This document shows positions 50,675 through 61,757 of a stretch of 64,000 nucleotides of DNA, in pieces. The notes beneath the pieces were generated by a model. It searched no databases. It worked only from the letters and a program-made list of their open reading frames with translations, and was not told the origin of the DNA. The translations under genes were made by a program, and so were the position numbers. Positions within the stretch are counted from its first letter, which is position 1. Every line of letters begins with the position of its first letter. Origin of the DNA: Phoenix dactylifera (taxonomy: Eukaryota > Streptophyta > Magnoliopsida > Arecales > Arecaceae); the NCBI RefSeq assembly GCF_009389715.1, contig NC_052394.1, forward strand, positions 22,818,899-22,882,898, given 5' to 3'.

Positions 50675-50782
50675 GTTTCAAGTTTCACATTGATCCAGAA
50701 GGGTTGGAGTCTCAAGATGTCTTCATCACCGGATGATAGCTCCAAACAAGAAAATATGAGTAAAAATTCCATTGTAGATTGA
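50675..50782 (+). other. Possible distal MYB3R exon
   Basis: After the acceptor at 50674, joining to 49383 keeps the MYB3R frame, which stays open for 35 codons (VSSFTLIQKGWSLKMSSSPD and on) to TGA at 50780-50782. Because the TAA at 49372-49374 precedes the junction, this would be 3' UTR unless that stop is bypassed or absent in other alleles. Confidence 0.35.
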
Positions 50783-52539
50783 TGCTCTGGACAAAACCAC
50801 GGTCTCTGCGTCAGGCATAGTGGTGAGAAAATCTAAGAAGCTTGGACGTTGCACTGTCAAACAGTTTGGATAACGTCTCTCATGCTGCATGTAATTTTTT
50901 CAGTACAGAACCAGGATCTACATAAAGTCAAGATGTTCAGATGTTAGAGAAGGAATAACTTGTACATAGACCTTCGCAAAAAGATAAGTGGCCTTAGAAA
51001 CTTTTAGTTGAATGAGAGCTTCAGGTAGAATTATATCCATCACCCTTTCCTTTTTCCCTTTCCATTATATCGCAGTTTACAGTGCCAAAAATCAGCTCCT
51101 AGACCTCACTAATTTCTATTTTTATTTATGATCAGCCAACTGAGACTAGTGAAAAAACTATCGGTTGGAACCTCTACTTCATTCATCAAGCTGTGGTAGT
51201 ATTAAGCTCAGCGTATTCTAAGAATTGTATCATTTTGATGGCTAGCGGAGTCTAGATTCCTTCTACTTTCAGATATTCTAAAATGTATTAAAATATTGAA
51301 ATAATAGAAGTTATCAACATAGAATTATAAAGACAAGCAAACCAAAGATGCATAAGAACAAGAGCGTCGGTAACAACCAGTTTTTGCAGTCGAACCATCA
51401 AGGAAATGATATAAAGGGGCAAAAGGAAAAGCGAGATCTTGAAGCGAAATGTCAAGGCTTGCTCTACGTTGGTTAAAAGCAAGAGCAGACATCCTTCGGC
51501 AATTCCATTTTCCAGTCAAGAGTCTCTTGCTCCATTTATGTAGTCATAGCGGACAAAACGGGATGTGAGTAACCGTACTCCATAATGCTTAATCCAGTTA
51601 GTGGCGAAGGTGTTCCCTCGACAGCCAAGTTGACAAATTTGATGAGACCGAACAAGCTTTGTGACTTCTCACAAGGGGTTAATCCAATATGACTTACAAG
51701 CGTACCCTTAGCACCCCAAATGTTGGGATGGACAATCTCCTATAGGTTACACTAGTTTGATTTGCAAGAAAATTTTTCTTTATCAACAAAGTCGCCATTC
51801 AAGGTATCAAAGCTATCTACATCACCCTTCTGAACAGCCTGAAATTAAGCAACAATTGAACACGGTAAACCTCCTAGATGATATAGACGTCGAAGTAGTC
51901 CAAAGCGTGACGTGCTGAACTCAATTCACATATTTAGTGGGCTGGGCCAATATGTTTTGGACTGAACCGATGTCAAAGGTACAACTACTTGGCCCAGCTG
52001 ACAAATTTGGGTGGGACAAAAGCTGGGGTTGGAAAGCCTATAGGGCAAAGCACAACTTGACCTAAAATATATGTACGTATAACGCATCTTGAAAGGCATA
52101 ACCATGAATGATGAAACATGGCACAAGAGTTTATACAACACATACCAGGATTGATGATTAAACAAAGAATGAATTTATCATTAATGCTGGACAATCCAAA
52201 ACATCTGAAAATTAATTTTTGAAGCACTACGGAGGAGGAGCTCATGTTTATTAAGAATTCATAAGGGAGCAATCACTGAAAATTTACCCAAAGTAGATTC
52301 TCATGTCCACGCAAACAACTTCATTGGTCGTCATATATATATATATATATCCAAAGATGGATCAAAAGTTAAAAGATCTGCTATATTTAAACCTTTCGTT
52401 TCCCATTCCACAGGGTTTAGCCCGTGTTCAGTGACTGTTCGAGGCATACTTATACTATGTAATGAGACGCTGGTTTTCAAAAAAAAAAAAGGCCTAATAT
52501 GATAGAAGGTGATAAACTTCAAGATTCTGTACAAATTTG
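50783..52539. other. Intergenic with dispersed repeat copy
   Basis: Up to about 51880 nothing is recognised. The segment 52090-52320 is related to 54325-54510: both carry AACATGGCACAAG, then AAAAGTTAATTTT or AAAATTAATTTTTG, then GGGG/GGAG CAAT.CAC and TCATATCCATGCAAAC or TCATGTCCACGCAAAC. An AT microsatellite lies at 52332-52350. Confidence 0.55.
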
Positions 52540-52845
52540 CAGAGCAACTGTTTCTATGTCCTTGCTTTAGTTTGTTACCGTGGTTGGCTTTGATTGGCTA
52601 TTTTGAGTCCCATAGCTTAGAATTTTTTGGTACTCGCAGCATATATTTTGCTACAATTTGTAGAGATGCACTTCAAAATTATCAAATAGAAAGAGAGATG
52701 CAGTGTATATTCACTTAGCAACTGCTTCTGTCTCACTATGTTAATTTGTTACTAATAAAAGTCTCATAACAGTCATTGTCACATATTGGCCATTTGGAGC
52801 CCAACATTTTCGAATTTTTCTTGTGCTGGTAAAGCATGCACCTCA

Positions 52846-53160
52846 ACCACCGAGGTGGTAGCACAGTTAAAACGAGGCTTTGTTTTCAATGGAGTGATCT
52901 AGATTTGAAACGCGCGGGCGTTGATTAAATACGGAGACCCCGTCTGGTTTGTCCGTTAGGAGCGTTACTGGTTCTCTGGTACTGAGGTGGTGCTGGGGTG
53001 ACGTACTCACACGGATGGGGAGGGTATAAGAAACTTTCTACCTGCGTCGAACATTTTCTGATGGAAGGGGGGGGTCAGTGGGGGCTGCTATGCGGGTGGG
53101 GTTAATTCCCCTCCCCCCCTCCTATTTCTTATAAGAAAAAGAAAAAAAAAAGAAGAGAAG
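52846..53160 (+). mobile_element. SINE with 14-bp target duplication
   Basis: A 315-bp insert flanked by perfect AAGCATGCACCTCA repeats (52832-52845 and 53161-53174). The 5' part is tRNA-like: box A-type GAGGTGGTAGCACAGTT and box B-type GATTTGAAACGC about 45 bp later. The 3' end is A-rich (GAAAAAGAAAAAAAAAAG). It interrupts one monomer of the satellite array, so it is younger than the array. Confidence 0.88.
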
Positions 53161-53555
53161 AAGCATGCACCTCACAATCCATAGACCTTTTTCCCTTTTG
53201 ATCGCTATGTAAAAATTAACTCTAGTATTCTCAAAATGCGGACAGAGATACAGTCGAAATTAAGTAGCAGTTTGTTAATTTATTACCAATGAAGACCCCC
53301 TGATAATTGTCACGTCTAATTCGTTGTCTTGAAATAAATTTTCATAAATCTTTATGGAATTAGCAAAGTATATATCATGTTATATTTAACACTTTTGCCC
53401 TGCATTGTGCTGTTATAACTTATAATAAAGAAAAAACATCTCTCACCAAATCGTGACTTCTTCTATGTATCATATAAAACTTACATCCCGGAAAGAAAGT
53501 ATAACAAATTTGACTAAGTTAATTCAACCAGGACACTTCAAATTTCTGAAATTGA

Positions 53556-53579
53556 AAATAATAATAATAATAATAATAC
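53556..53579. repeat. AAT trinucleotide repeat
   Basis: About eight AAT units inside the satellite array. Confidence 0.9.
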
Positions 53580-55414
53580 AATCCAAATTTAATCATCAAT
53601 TGCTTCTATCTCGCTACGTTAATTTATTACTATTGGAAATCTCGTGATAGTTGTCACCTTTGATTAGTCATCTTGAATCCAATGATCGAAATATTTTATA
53701 ACACTAATAAGGTATATATCTCGTTAAACCTAAACCTTTTTGTCCTATACAGTGGATTGAGATATACTTCAAAATTTCCAAACAGAAAAGATGATTCAAC
53801 ACATATTTAGTTAGTAACCATTATCATCTTACTGCATTAATTCCTTACCAATGAAAATCTCATGATAGTTGTTGCCTCTGATAGGCCATCTTGAATCCAA
53901 TGACCTAGAATTCTTCTAAAACTTGCCAAGTATATATACATCCCACTAAATTTAAATCTTTTGTTCTGTAGGATAGGTAGAGCCATACTCCACCCCAATA
54001 AAAAAAAGGAGATAAAATCCAAATTGGCTCAATAACTGTCGCCATTCTTACTACATTATTTTTTATCGACAAAAACATCATGACGGCAGGGGTTTCTCAT
54101 TGACCATCTTGAATCCAATAACCAGAATTTTTGTTGGCGTTTAAAGTCAGCGCAACCAATTGTCTTCAAAACCCGACAGACGTGTAGTTGTCATGTTGAA
54201 CGGCCTAAAAGCAAAAGTTTTATCCATTGGTTGGCATAAAAGTTTCATATACGAGGGAGTGGACTGAAAATTGACCTAGAATTCAATAATATCTGACCTC
54301 ATAAAGTGGGTATGACTATATGCAAAACATGGCACAAGCGTGCATATATATAGAAGAAACCAAATTGAAGAACCTATCACTAAACCAAGAATCAAAAGTT
54401 AATTTTGAAATTAGTGATTGAGGACTCATTTTTAAATAAATTCTTTTAAGGGGTCAATGCACCAAAATATATCTAAAACCGATTTTCATATCCATGCAAA
54501 CTGACATAGGGGTTGCATTAAATAGTACGTTGAGATATGGTCCAAAAGATAACAAAGATGCAGTCCAATTTCGCGAGTAAAGCACATATATCACTACATT
54601 TAAATCTTCTGTTCTATATGGTAGGTAAAGATACAGTCCAAATTTCTCAACCGAAAAAAGTTAATTTAGTAACGCTCTTTCTTTTTTATATTTTAGTAAG
54701 TTGAATTTATTACGTCAATCTAGTATGAATACATCTAATATATTCAAAAATTTAGAAAGAATATCTCTAAAAGCTATATATTGAGAAGAAATATCTAGTA
54801 TGAGATTCTCCATTCTTTTTTTTTTTTTGACTGCTTTAATTTGTAGCAAGAGGAACCTCATAACTGTTAATTGGCCATCTTAAATCCATGATCAGCTCGG
54901 AATTTTGTTGGCGCTGGTAAAGCATATACCTACTCTTTTTAAACCTTTTGTCTTCCATGGCTGGTTGAAAGATAACACTCCAAAATATCAAAACGGAAAA
55001 AGAGATACAGTCACGATTTGCTCGCAGCCGTTGCCATCTCTCTACGTTAACTTTTCCCCGACGGAAACCACGAGGTGGTCGCAACCCCCAGTTTTCCGTC
55101 CTAACTCCACCGGCCCACAATTTTCCGCTGCTTTGAAAGAATGACACCCACGAATGGGTACTCGAAGTAACCCTAACGATCAACCACCGCTCATCTCAAA
55201 AAAATCGAGCATCTAAATATGCGACGTCAACAAGAGTCCAAGTCCCATTCGTTGGTTGCCATAAAATTTTGATAAAATGCGAATCCGGAGAAAAACATTG
55301 TTCGGACCCGCGAGAGCCCCCATAACTTATTACCTGCCCGAAGCGCCGCCGTCGCGGTCGGTGGCGCTCGCCCCGTCACCATCCGTTGATCGCCACCACA
55401 GAACCACCGGCACC

Positions 55415-55822
55415 ATGTCGAGCGACTCCCAGCCCAAGTCCCAGAGTCCGGAGAGGGAGCCTTTCGACTCTCCCCAGCCACTGGAGCTCCAACCCCTCTC
55501 CAGCTGCCACCCCGACGGAGTCCCCTCCAACTACGAGCCCAACCCCTCTCCGGCCCTGCCTCAAGGCCTCGAGCTGGCGCTCGTGGCCCCAGATGCACCG
55601 GCGTTGGAGGTGGCGCCGCTGAATGAGAAACCGCGACGGCGAGCATCCCGGCGGCGGGCGGAGTGGACTCCACCGGAGGGCATGCAAACGATTGTACTAG
55701 AGAGGAAATCTGGCAAGAGCAAGGGAAACAAAGATACAGTTCGTCTCTTCCCCGATCTCATTTCTTTCTTTCATCTTGCTCTTCTCCTTCTATCTGTTCT
55801 CGTGTACGTTCTTGAATTTTAG
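55415..55822 (+). CDS. First exon of unidentified Pro-rich protein gene
   Basis: A GC-rich open frame (also open upstream to ATG 55277) begins at the well-placed ATG 55415 (CACCATGTCG): MSSDSQPKSQSPEREPFDSP. It is Pro/Ser-rich, then basic (NEKPRRRASRRRAEW), then WTPPEGMQTIVLERKSGKSK and GNKDT near 55740. After that the sequence becomes hydrophobic (LISFFHLALLLLSVLVYVL) and AT-rich, which looks like intron read-through; the exon end is not certain. The W-x-P-x-GM...RKSGKSKG-x-xDT pattern recalls the start of a methyl-CpG-binding domain, but the continuation is not found in the window, so this is only a hint. It directly follows the satellite array, whose last copy reaches its leader. Confidence 0.45.
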   Translation: MSSDSQPKSQSPEREPFDSPQPLELQPLSSCHPDGVPSNYEPNPSPALPQGLELALVAPDAPALEVAPLNEKPRRRASRRRAEWTPPEGMQTIVLERKSGKSKGNKDTVRLFPDLISFFHLALLLLSVLVYVLEF

Positions 55823-57639
55823 ATAAAACTAGCGTTATGTTTGTTGCCTGCGAGCATGCATGCTATATTGAACAGCGTGGCAGGTGAGAACAAGCTGTTT
55901 CTAACCTGCTACGTATGTACGTTGTTTTATAGAAGGCAAGCTTGCAAGTGACGAACATAAAATCGGTGAGAAGAATTTGTGTGATAGGTTTCTTGGATTC
56001 ATTACCTGAAACTGACTCTTTTCATTATAAGTGATTGTCGACTGATAAGCTGTGTTTAAGCTTAATTATATATCTTTTCTTTGTTCTTGATCTTTTGGTG
56101 TTTGGTTTGAATGAAATGAATCCATGTGATCATTATCTTAGATTTATTGCTAAGCACGAAAGATTTGTATTATTCTTAGAGTGATTGATAAGCTGATCTG
56201 TTTTTTCAGCTTCGTTATAATAGGATTTCCTTTTTAATCTTCTTCTCTTTTTTTTTTTTGATCCTTTTGAAAAAGATATAAATTAGAAATAAGAAATCCA
56301 CGGATAACCACAAAAGTTGGCGTGAAAAACTTCAATCATGGAACGGATCGAGGAGTTAAAATATCAAGTGAAAGATCGGTGCATGGCTATAAGCTGCAGT
56401 TAAACATGACAACAAATAGGGGTCACAGAACGCAAGACGCGTGCAGACAAAAACGGAAGGGAAAAGCAAGGTTCGAAGAATGATGCATTGCTTGATGGAA
56501 AAAGCCACCAAATAAAGCATATTGTTACAAAGTTAATTACTTTATGTTGAAACACCTTTTTACAAGTCTGTTGGCTAGTGAATATGCTACATTTGTAAGC
56601 CAAAATTCCTGGTCATATGTTAGGATCAAATAACAGACCTAGTAATATATGAAGGCTAGCTGTTATTGGTGGTTCTCTTACATCTCAATTACATCATACA
56701 CATACAAAACAATGGCAATTGTAGATCCGCCATTGTTATAATGGTTTTGTTGAGCAAAATTGTCACAATGGTGTTCTTTGCAGCATTGTGTGCAATACTA
56801 ATTTTGTCAAACAAACATCTTCATGTATAACATGAATGTCTTGCTTCAATTGGGAGCATAGGCATGAAACTATGGGGCTTGACTATACAGATAGCGTTTC
56901 TTTTGGAACTCCAAGGAAGACGGGCACGACAGAGTTTGGCAAGAATCATCCCTTCTTTTTTTTGAAGACGATGAATTGTCCACCGTCATTATCTAAAGTG
57001 AAGAATTTTCACCTATGCTACAAGTTTGCGGTCAAGTGCAATCTGGATTCCCCTTCTGTTTCTCCATGTTCTTCTTTGTCGAAACGAAAGACAAAAGTGA
57101 GGGAGTCCTCCAATGGTGAAACCAATGATTGAGAGGTTACATCACACCATCCTTATTGATTCGACTTGGGCTGGCATGCACACAAAGAAAGTCCTTAATT
57201 ACCACATGTGTTTCAGTTTGAGACCCACACTATTTTCTATGGGCCCAAGCCCTCGACCAAGATCTATGGGACCTTGTCGTGGATGGAGTTGCTCGATAAT
57301 ATAACTTATTATTTATAGCTCCATTGTTGGATAGTTAGCAGGAATTACAGGCTATCCTTGACCAGTGATCAATCCAAAGGGCCCTGGTTGATTGAAGAAA
57401 GAGAGCACTAAACCTCACATAGATCTTCCTTTGTTGCACCTAGTAGAGAAATCATATTGGTAATAGGTCTCTTTTGGACTAATCGATCTAAGTATAGCCT
57501 ATTTTCTTTCGATTCATCCAATTGTGGAAAGTGAGTCTAGTCTCATACTTTCAATTCCTCTAAGAGAGTTGACCAGCATCAGTAAGAGGGATATATTGAC
57601 AAACTTTTTCTTGGAGTCGATCAGTAATAGTAGTAGAAA
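55823..57639. other. Downstream of 55415 gene, no clear exon
   Basis: AT-rich, probably intron. An ORF at 56836-57132 (98 codons, SPSVSPCSSLSKRKTKVRES near its end) has a plausible coding look but no recognisable domain and no clear splice partner. Nothing else is supported. Confidence 0.4.
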
Positions 57640-58287
57640 GTACCCTTTTTTTTTCCAAAATAGATATCGAGAAGAATCAAGCAGAGCGATAGAGACTTGA
57701 TCCGATCGGAAAGAAGAAAGATTTTCTTCAACCAACTCAACTCGAATCTCTCAAAAAAAAACTAGAAAAAGATAGACAAATCTCAAAAGTAGGACTTTAA
57801 GTCTTTTTTTTTTATTGATCCTCCAAAAAATGAGGTATATAACCTCTATTTATAATGTGAGGTTCGTTCTAACATAATTTGGGTTGGATTCATTTTTCTA
57901 ATTCTAGTAGGACTCTTTTTTCTTAAATAGATATTTCTAGTAGAAAAAAGTTAAAAAAAAATTGAAAAGATAGATCTCAACTTTTACATCAACTCTGCCT
58001 TCTGTCGTTCTGCCAAATTTTAATCAGAAAAAGAGCTACGCTCGGTTAAAGTCTTACCCAAAAAGAAAACTCTCGGTTTGACCAGCCTGTTTTGGAGTCT
58101 AATGATGGATTTTATTCTAATTCAGCCTTCTAGTTATAGAGTTTGAAAACACACGCAATTTTTTTTTAAAAAATATCATCTCAATCGAGCATCGTATGAC
58201 CAAGTTATGGCTTTCAAAAGTTTGGTATGCGACTCGACTATTCGGTCTGAGAAATCTCGCTTCTAAACCTTGTCCAGCCCTTCTTAT
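57640..58287 (-). mobile_element. LTR-like retroelement remnant
   Basis: Read on the minus strand it has features common in plant LTRs: CTACTAGAATTAGAAAAATG, a leader-like block with CATTATAAATAGAGG, then CTCAATAAAAAAAAAAGAC. No paired LTR or polyprotein domain is seen. Tentative. Confidence 0.3.
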
Positions 58288-58490
58288 AGTGGCTAAAGTA
58301 TTCCACATCGAGTCTAGTAATCTTTCTAGATATTTATAATGGTCAAAGTGTTCCACATCGAGTTTGGTAATCTTCTTTGATACTACTCGTAGTGGCCAAA
58401 GTGATCCACATTGAGTTTGGTGTTCCTTCTGAATACTCATAGTGGTTAAAGTAGTCCACATCGAGTCCGATGATCATTTTAGATCAATTA
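58288..58490. repeat. ~51-bp minisatellite, four copies
   Basis: Copies begin near 58288, 58339, 58391 and 58441 with AGTGG(C/T)(T/C)AAAGT followed by TCCACATCGAGT and T(T/A)GGT/GATGAT. Periods are 51, 52 and 50 bp; copies are diverged. On the minus strand the repeats read as an open frame with recurrent W.TL or H.H motifs, which I treat as an artefact. Confidence 0.8.
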
Positions 58491-58690
58491 TGCTTCCATA
58501 GAGAACTCTCTAAGCAAAAGCCCCATCTCCTTTGAAAGAGAGTTCTTTCCCCCTACTATATATAGATAACCTTTCTTCTTAAGCAAATACCATGAAATAT
58601 GTGTCTGCTACTCTACTTAATGCATCATGCAAAATGAATCTAGTAAATGAATCCTATTATATTTTCCTACAATTAGAAGCATGTTGCAAA

Positions 58691-58906
58691 TAGAGGTGGC
58701 AATTAGGCTAGGTTGGACCAAATAAAGTTGGGTAGGGTATGGGATAAGTTAAACATCAATCAACCTGAACCTGATCTGTTTATCAAATGGATCAAAAATT
58801 CAGATCCAAATCTGATCATTTTATTAAACAAATAACCCAACCCATTGTGGCACCTAAGCCATAATGGATTGAATTAAATTAAACGGGTTAAACATTGCCA
58901 CCCGTA
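58691..58906. mobile_element. Short hAT-like MITE
   Basis: Termini TAGAGGTGGCAAT and, reversed, TACGGGTGGCAAT match at 11 of 13 positions and fit plant hAT MITE ends. The interior has AACCCAACCC/GGGTTGGG-type subterminal motifs. No exact 8-bp duplication is visible (GTTGCAAA versus CAGAAACA), so the copy is old or the boundary is off. Confidence 0.5.
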
Positions 58907-59544
58907 CAGAAACAAGGTAACTACTACAAGAAAAAGCTATAGAGAACTTCAACATAGGCGACGCTTTGAGTAGCGTCGGCGGAACTTTAGCCGACGCTTA
59001 TAAGCGTTGCTAAAGGTTGTAAAAAACGCCAGAAAAAGGTGAGCTTTTCTATAATGTGTCAATCTATCTCTAGTCTAGCCGGAGAAGATGCTAAGCTGCC
59101 CATGTTTGACCAATCCTAGTTCCATTAATAATGGAGCAAAGACTAAGGATAAAGAGAAAAACATGATTGTCAGAAGCACATCAAGTGTCGTTGCATGGAA
59201 ATACATTTCTTACAAAAATTAATAAGAATTAATTAGGAAGTGGGTGTTGGGACATGTTTTAAGGGAGATTTAGAAGGGGGCACACTACTCTCATGGGAGA
59301 TTCTTGCTACTAAGAGACAAAGACATTGAGAAAGCACATGATAGAGAGAGAGAGAGGTGCAACCGCCAACCATTGCTATTGCTACTCTCTATTAAACATT
59401 GTCTGTGCTAGCCATCGCTCCAAATTGTAACCTTGGAAGGAGAAGTTTGAATAGGAATTGCCAAGCAGTGAAAAGCTTATGGTTAATTCGAATTTATGAA
59501 ATATTGCTATATGAATCCATTTGTATTTAATTTCTTGCACTTTG

Positions 59545-59713
59545 AGTGCGAGTCTTGGCGCAATGTAAGGTCGCTCCATTAGGACCTAGAGTTCATGAGT
59601 TCAAAAAATGAAAATAGCCTCTTTATATATAGGGATAAGGCAATGTACATCTGACACTCTCCATACTATATAATAGTGGAAGCCTCAAGCATTGGATGTC
59701 TTTTTTTCCTCAT
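59545..59713 (+). mobile_element. Au-type SINE
   Basis: Shows the order of the plant Au SINE: CTTGGCGCAATGTAAGG (box A), GCTCCATTAGGACC, box B-like GAGTTCATGAGTTCA, AATAGCCTCTTTATATATAG, GGATAAGGCAATGTACATC, GTGGAAGCCTCAAGC and a T-rich tail. Several positions are mutated relative to the remembered consensus. A 6-bp ACTTTG on each side (59539-59544, 59714-59719) may be the target duplication. Box A GGCGCAAT starts just inside. Confidence 0.75.
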
Positions 59714-60714
59714 ACTTTGGTTCAATACGAGATACATAAAAGATGTGTTCCAACAAAAAGAGAACTATTAGACGATGAAGACCAACATTTTTGGCATTGA
59801 AATGGACCACTTTCCTTATTCAGCTAATTTTACAACTTCATTAATCAAGCACTGCAACCATGGGTGCCTCAACTTTGGAAGGCTTTGGTACCATTCAAAG
59901 TAAAAGTTCTTTAAATGCTTGCCATTTCAAAGTATATGAGTGAAACGAATGTTAGAAAGAGAATTGATGAAAGAAAAAAAGAGACTTAGAACTCTACTTT
60001 CAAAATTCTTTTACTTTCATTATTCTTTTGAGAGGTCCCACTTGGGTCGTTTAAAAGAAATTCTTTCTTTCGCCCAATTAGATCAAAGTCGCTTGCAGAG
60101 GCATTTGCTAAAACCTCTGAATCTAGAGCTATTTATTGTTCCAACCCAATTCCAACAATGCACTTCTCAAATGAAAAAGCGGAACTACTTGGCGCTGCAT
60201 ATTAGAACTCATTAAATCACAATATCATTATGCTTGATAAAAGGAATGAGGGAAGCTCCAATAAAGAAATATTGGGAGGGGAAAATGGTTCTAATATGAA
60301 TCTATTCTCATGCAATAAATAGTAAGGAATTCTTGATAGTATCAAGCAAACTCGAGTTCTTTATTATAAGGTTATCCTCCGCCAATGAATGATAAGTACC
60401 TATTTTAGAAATTTTTATTTTAAATTAACTTTGTACATATCTAACTAATTGTCACTTTGTCAGACTATGATGAAAATATAATTTCTATTTTTGTCTAGAT
60501 GAATATGATATTATGATCTTTTCTTAGGACCATATTTGTGCATTCAATGGACTCTACAGATAGAGGAATACATAGAATTAAATATAGTAAAATAAGAAAT
60601 TCAAAGATTTTGTTGAAATTGTTCTTTTGGAAATCTTTATGGGCGCAATTGCTACTATAGTAATATCTTAAGAATCAATGAGGTTGAAGTTAACTCCATT
60701 TTTCTTCTTGGATT

Positions 60715-60987
60715 TTGAGACATCAAATAGGGGATGGAAAGTGCAGTAAGCTATGGATGAATCCTTGGTTACCCAAGGGAAGAGTAGTTTTTGTTAATGG
60801 AAGAGATCTGCTCGTAACACCCACTGATGTGCATTGCATCAACAATGCAGCTCGATCAATTTGTTTATGCAGAGGAGCAAAGAAAAGTTCGGCAAGAAAT
60901 CTATGGTATGCTTTCTTGGATCATATGATTGTGTTGTCTTACTTACGGTTATTCCCATATCGAGACTGGGACAAAGACAAAGCATAG
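60715..60987 (+). pseudogene. LINE fragment, zf-RVT region
   Basis: The frame reads LRHQIGDGKCSKLWMNPWLP near its start, matching the WxxGDGxxxxxWxDxWLP block just downstream of the reverse transcriptase in plant L1-type LINEs. The remaining frame is not recognisable. No reverse-transcriptase core is present upstream. Dead fragment. Confidence 0.55.
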
Positions 60988-61440
60988 TACAATACCCGAA
61001 CTTACTTCTCACTAGGCTTACTAATTTTTGCTACTTGGTGATGGAAAAGGAAATAAAGCTTGATAGTGAACTACACGAAGGTGCAGATAAACTCGTTAGC
61101 GGAAAGAACAACGACTAGCAGTATGAGAAGGTAATTTTGCAAGAGAGGCATACCTCTGCTACTGATCCAATCAACTTGTTTTGACTCAACGAAACCCAAT
61201 CTACTCATATTTATTGCTTCCCTTTTCAAAGGGAGTTAATAAAATGAGTTTTTCTCTTTAAAAGGTTCTGAGTCTTCTTCTTTGAAAGTGCTACAACTAA
61301 CCGGTTGCTTGGTACCAAGTGGTTGGTTGGCAAAAATAAGAAACAAAAAACAATTAAGCTTTAGATTTACTTTAGCTTCCATTTTTTTTCCAACGTAGAG
61401 CCGAGAATAATGGCCGGCAAAGAAGCCTCTTGCATACAAC

Positions 61441-61757
61441 ATAACGATTCTGAGGTAATAAAATTCCTCCTCGGGTAAGTTCCGACCTGCACGAAAGACG
61501 TAATGGTCTGGGCACTATCTCAAAAAGAGGCTCGGTAGAATAAATGTCTGTGAAGATATGGATTACTTACACCTAAATAGAAAGATTGTATGAAGCTTTA
61601 TTGTTCTCTGGGATTGGCTTTGGGTCTTTCCTGTGTGGCTTTGGGTCTTTCCTGCATGGCTTAGGTGGAAGGCAAAGAAGGCCTTCTTTTGGTGGGGCCT
61701 GATCCATCAGCGAGATCACTCTAGAAGGACTATAATTCTAACATTATCTAAGGACCT
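61441..61757 (+). pseudogene. Plastid 23S rRNA fragment (NUPT)
   Basis: Blocks GGTAAGTTCCGACCTGCACG, TCTGGGCACTATCTC, GAGGCTCGGTAGAATA, ATGTCTGTGAAGATATGG, GGGATTGGCTTTGGGTCTTT, TTAGGTGGAAGGC and CATCAGCGAGATC follow the plastid 23S rRNA domain IV-V order in sense orientation. Differences are mostly C-to-T or G-to-A, as expected from deamination of methylated nuclear DNA. An 18-bp piece (GGCTTTGGGTCTTTCCTG) is duplicated locally near 61617-61652. Truncated at both ends; non-functional. Confidence 0.82.

Larger units (their letters stand above)
52540..55275. repeat. Diverged tandem satellite array, ~210-220 bp unit
   Basis: A unit recurs with the order: AACTG...CT..CTACGTTAATTTATTACCAAT, then AAAATCTCATGATAGTTGTC, GGCCATCTTGAATCCAATGA, GTAAAGTATATATC, AAACCTTTTGTC, AGAGATACA.TCCAAA. 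The CATCTTGAATCC block or variants occur near 52599, 52786, 53321, 53665, 53885, 54102 and 54873. After removing the SINE at 52846, neighbouring spacings are about 206, 220 and 217 bp, with some longer gaps. Monomers are strongly diverged, so the array is old. No ORF. Confidence 0.8.

Noticed and set aside
58117-58461. 114-codon minus-strand ORF
   Set aside because: Generated by the 51-bp minisatellite; no recognisable protein.
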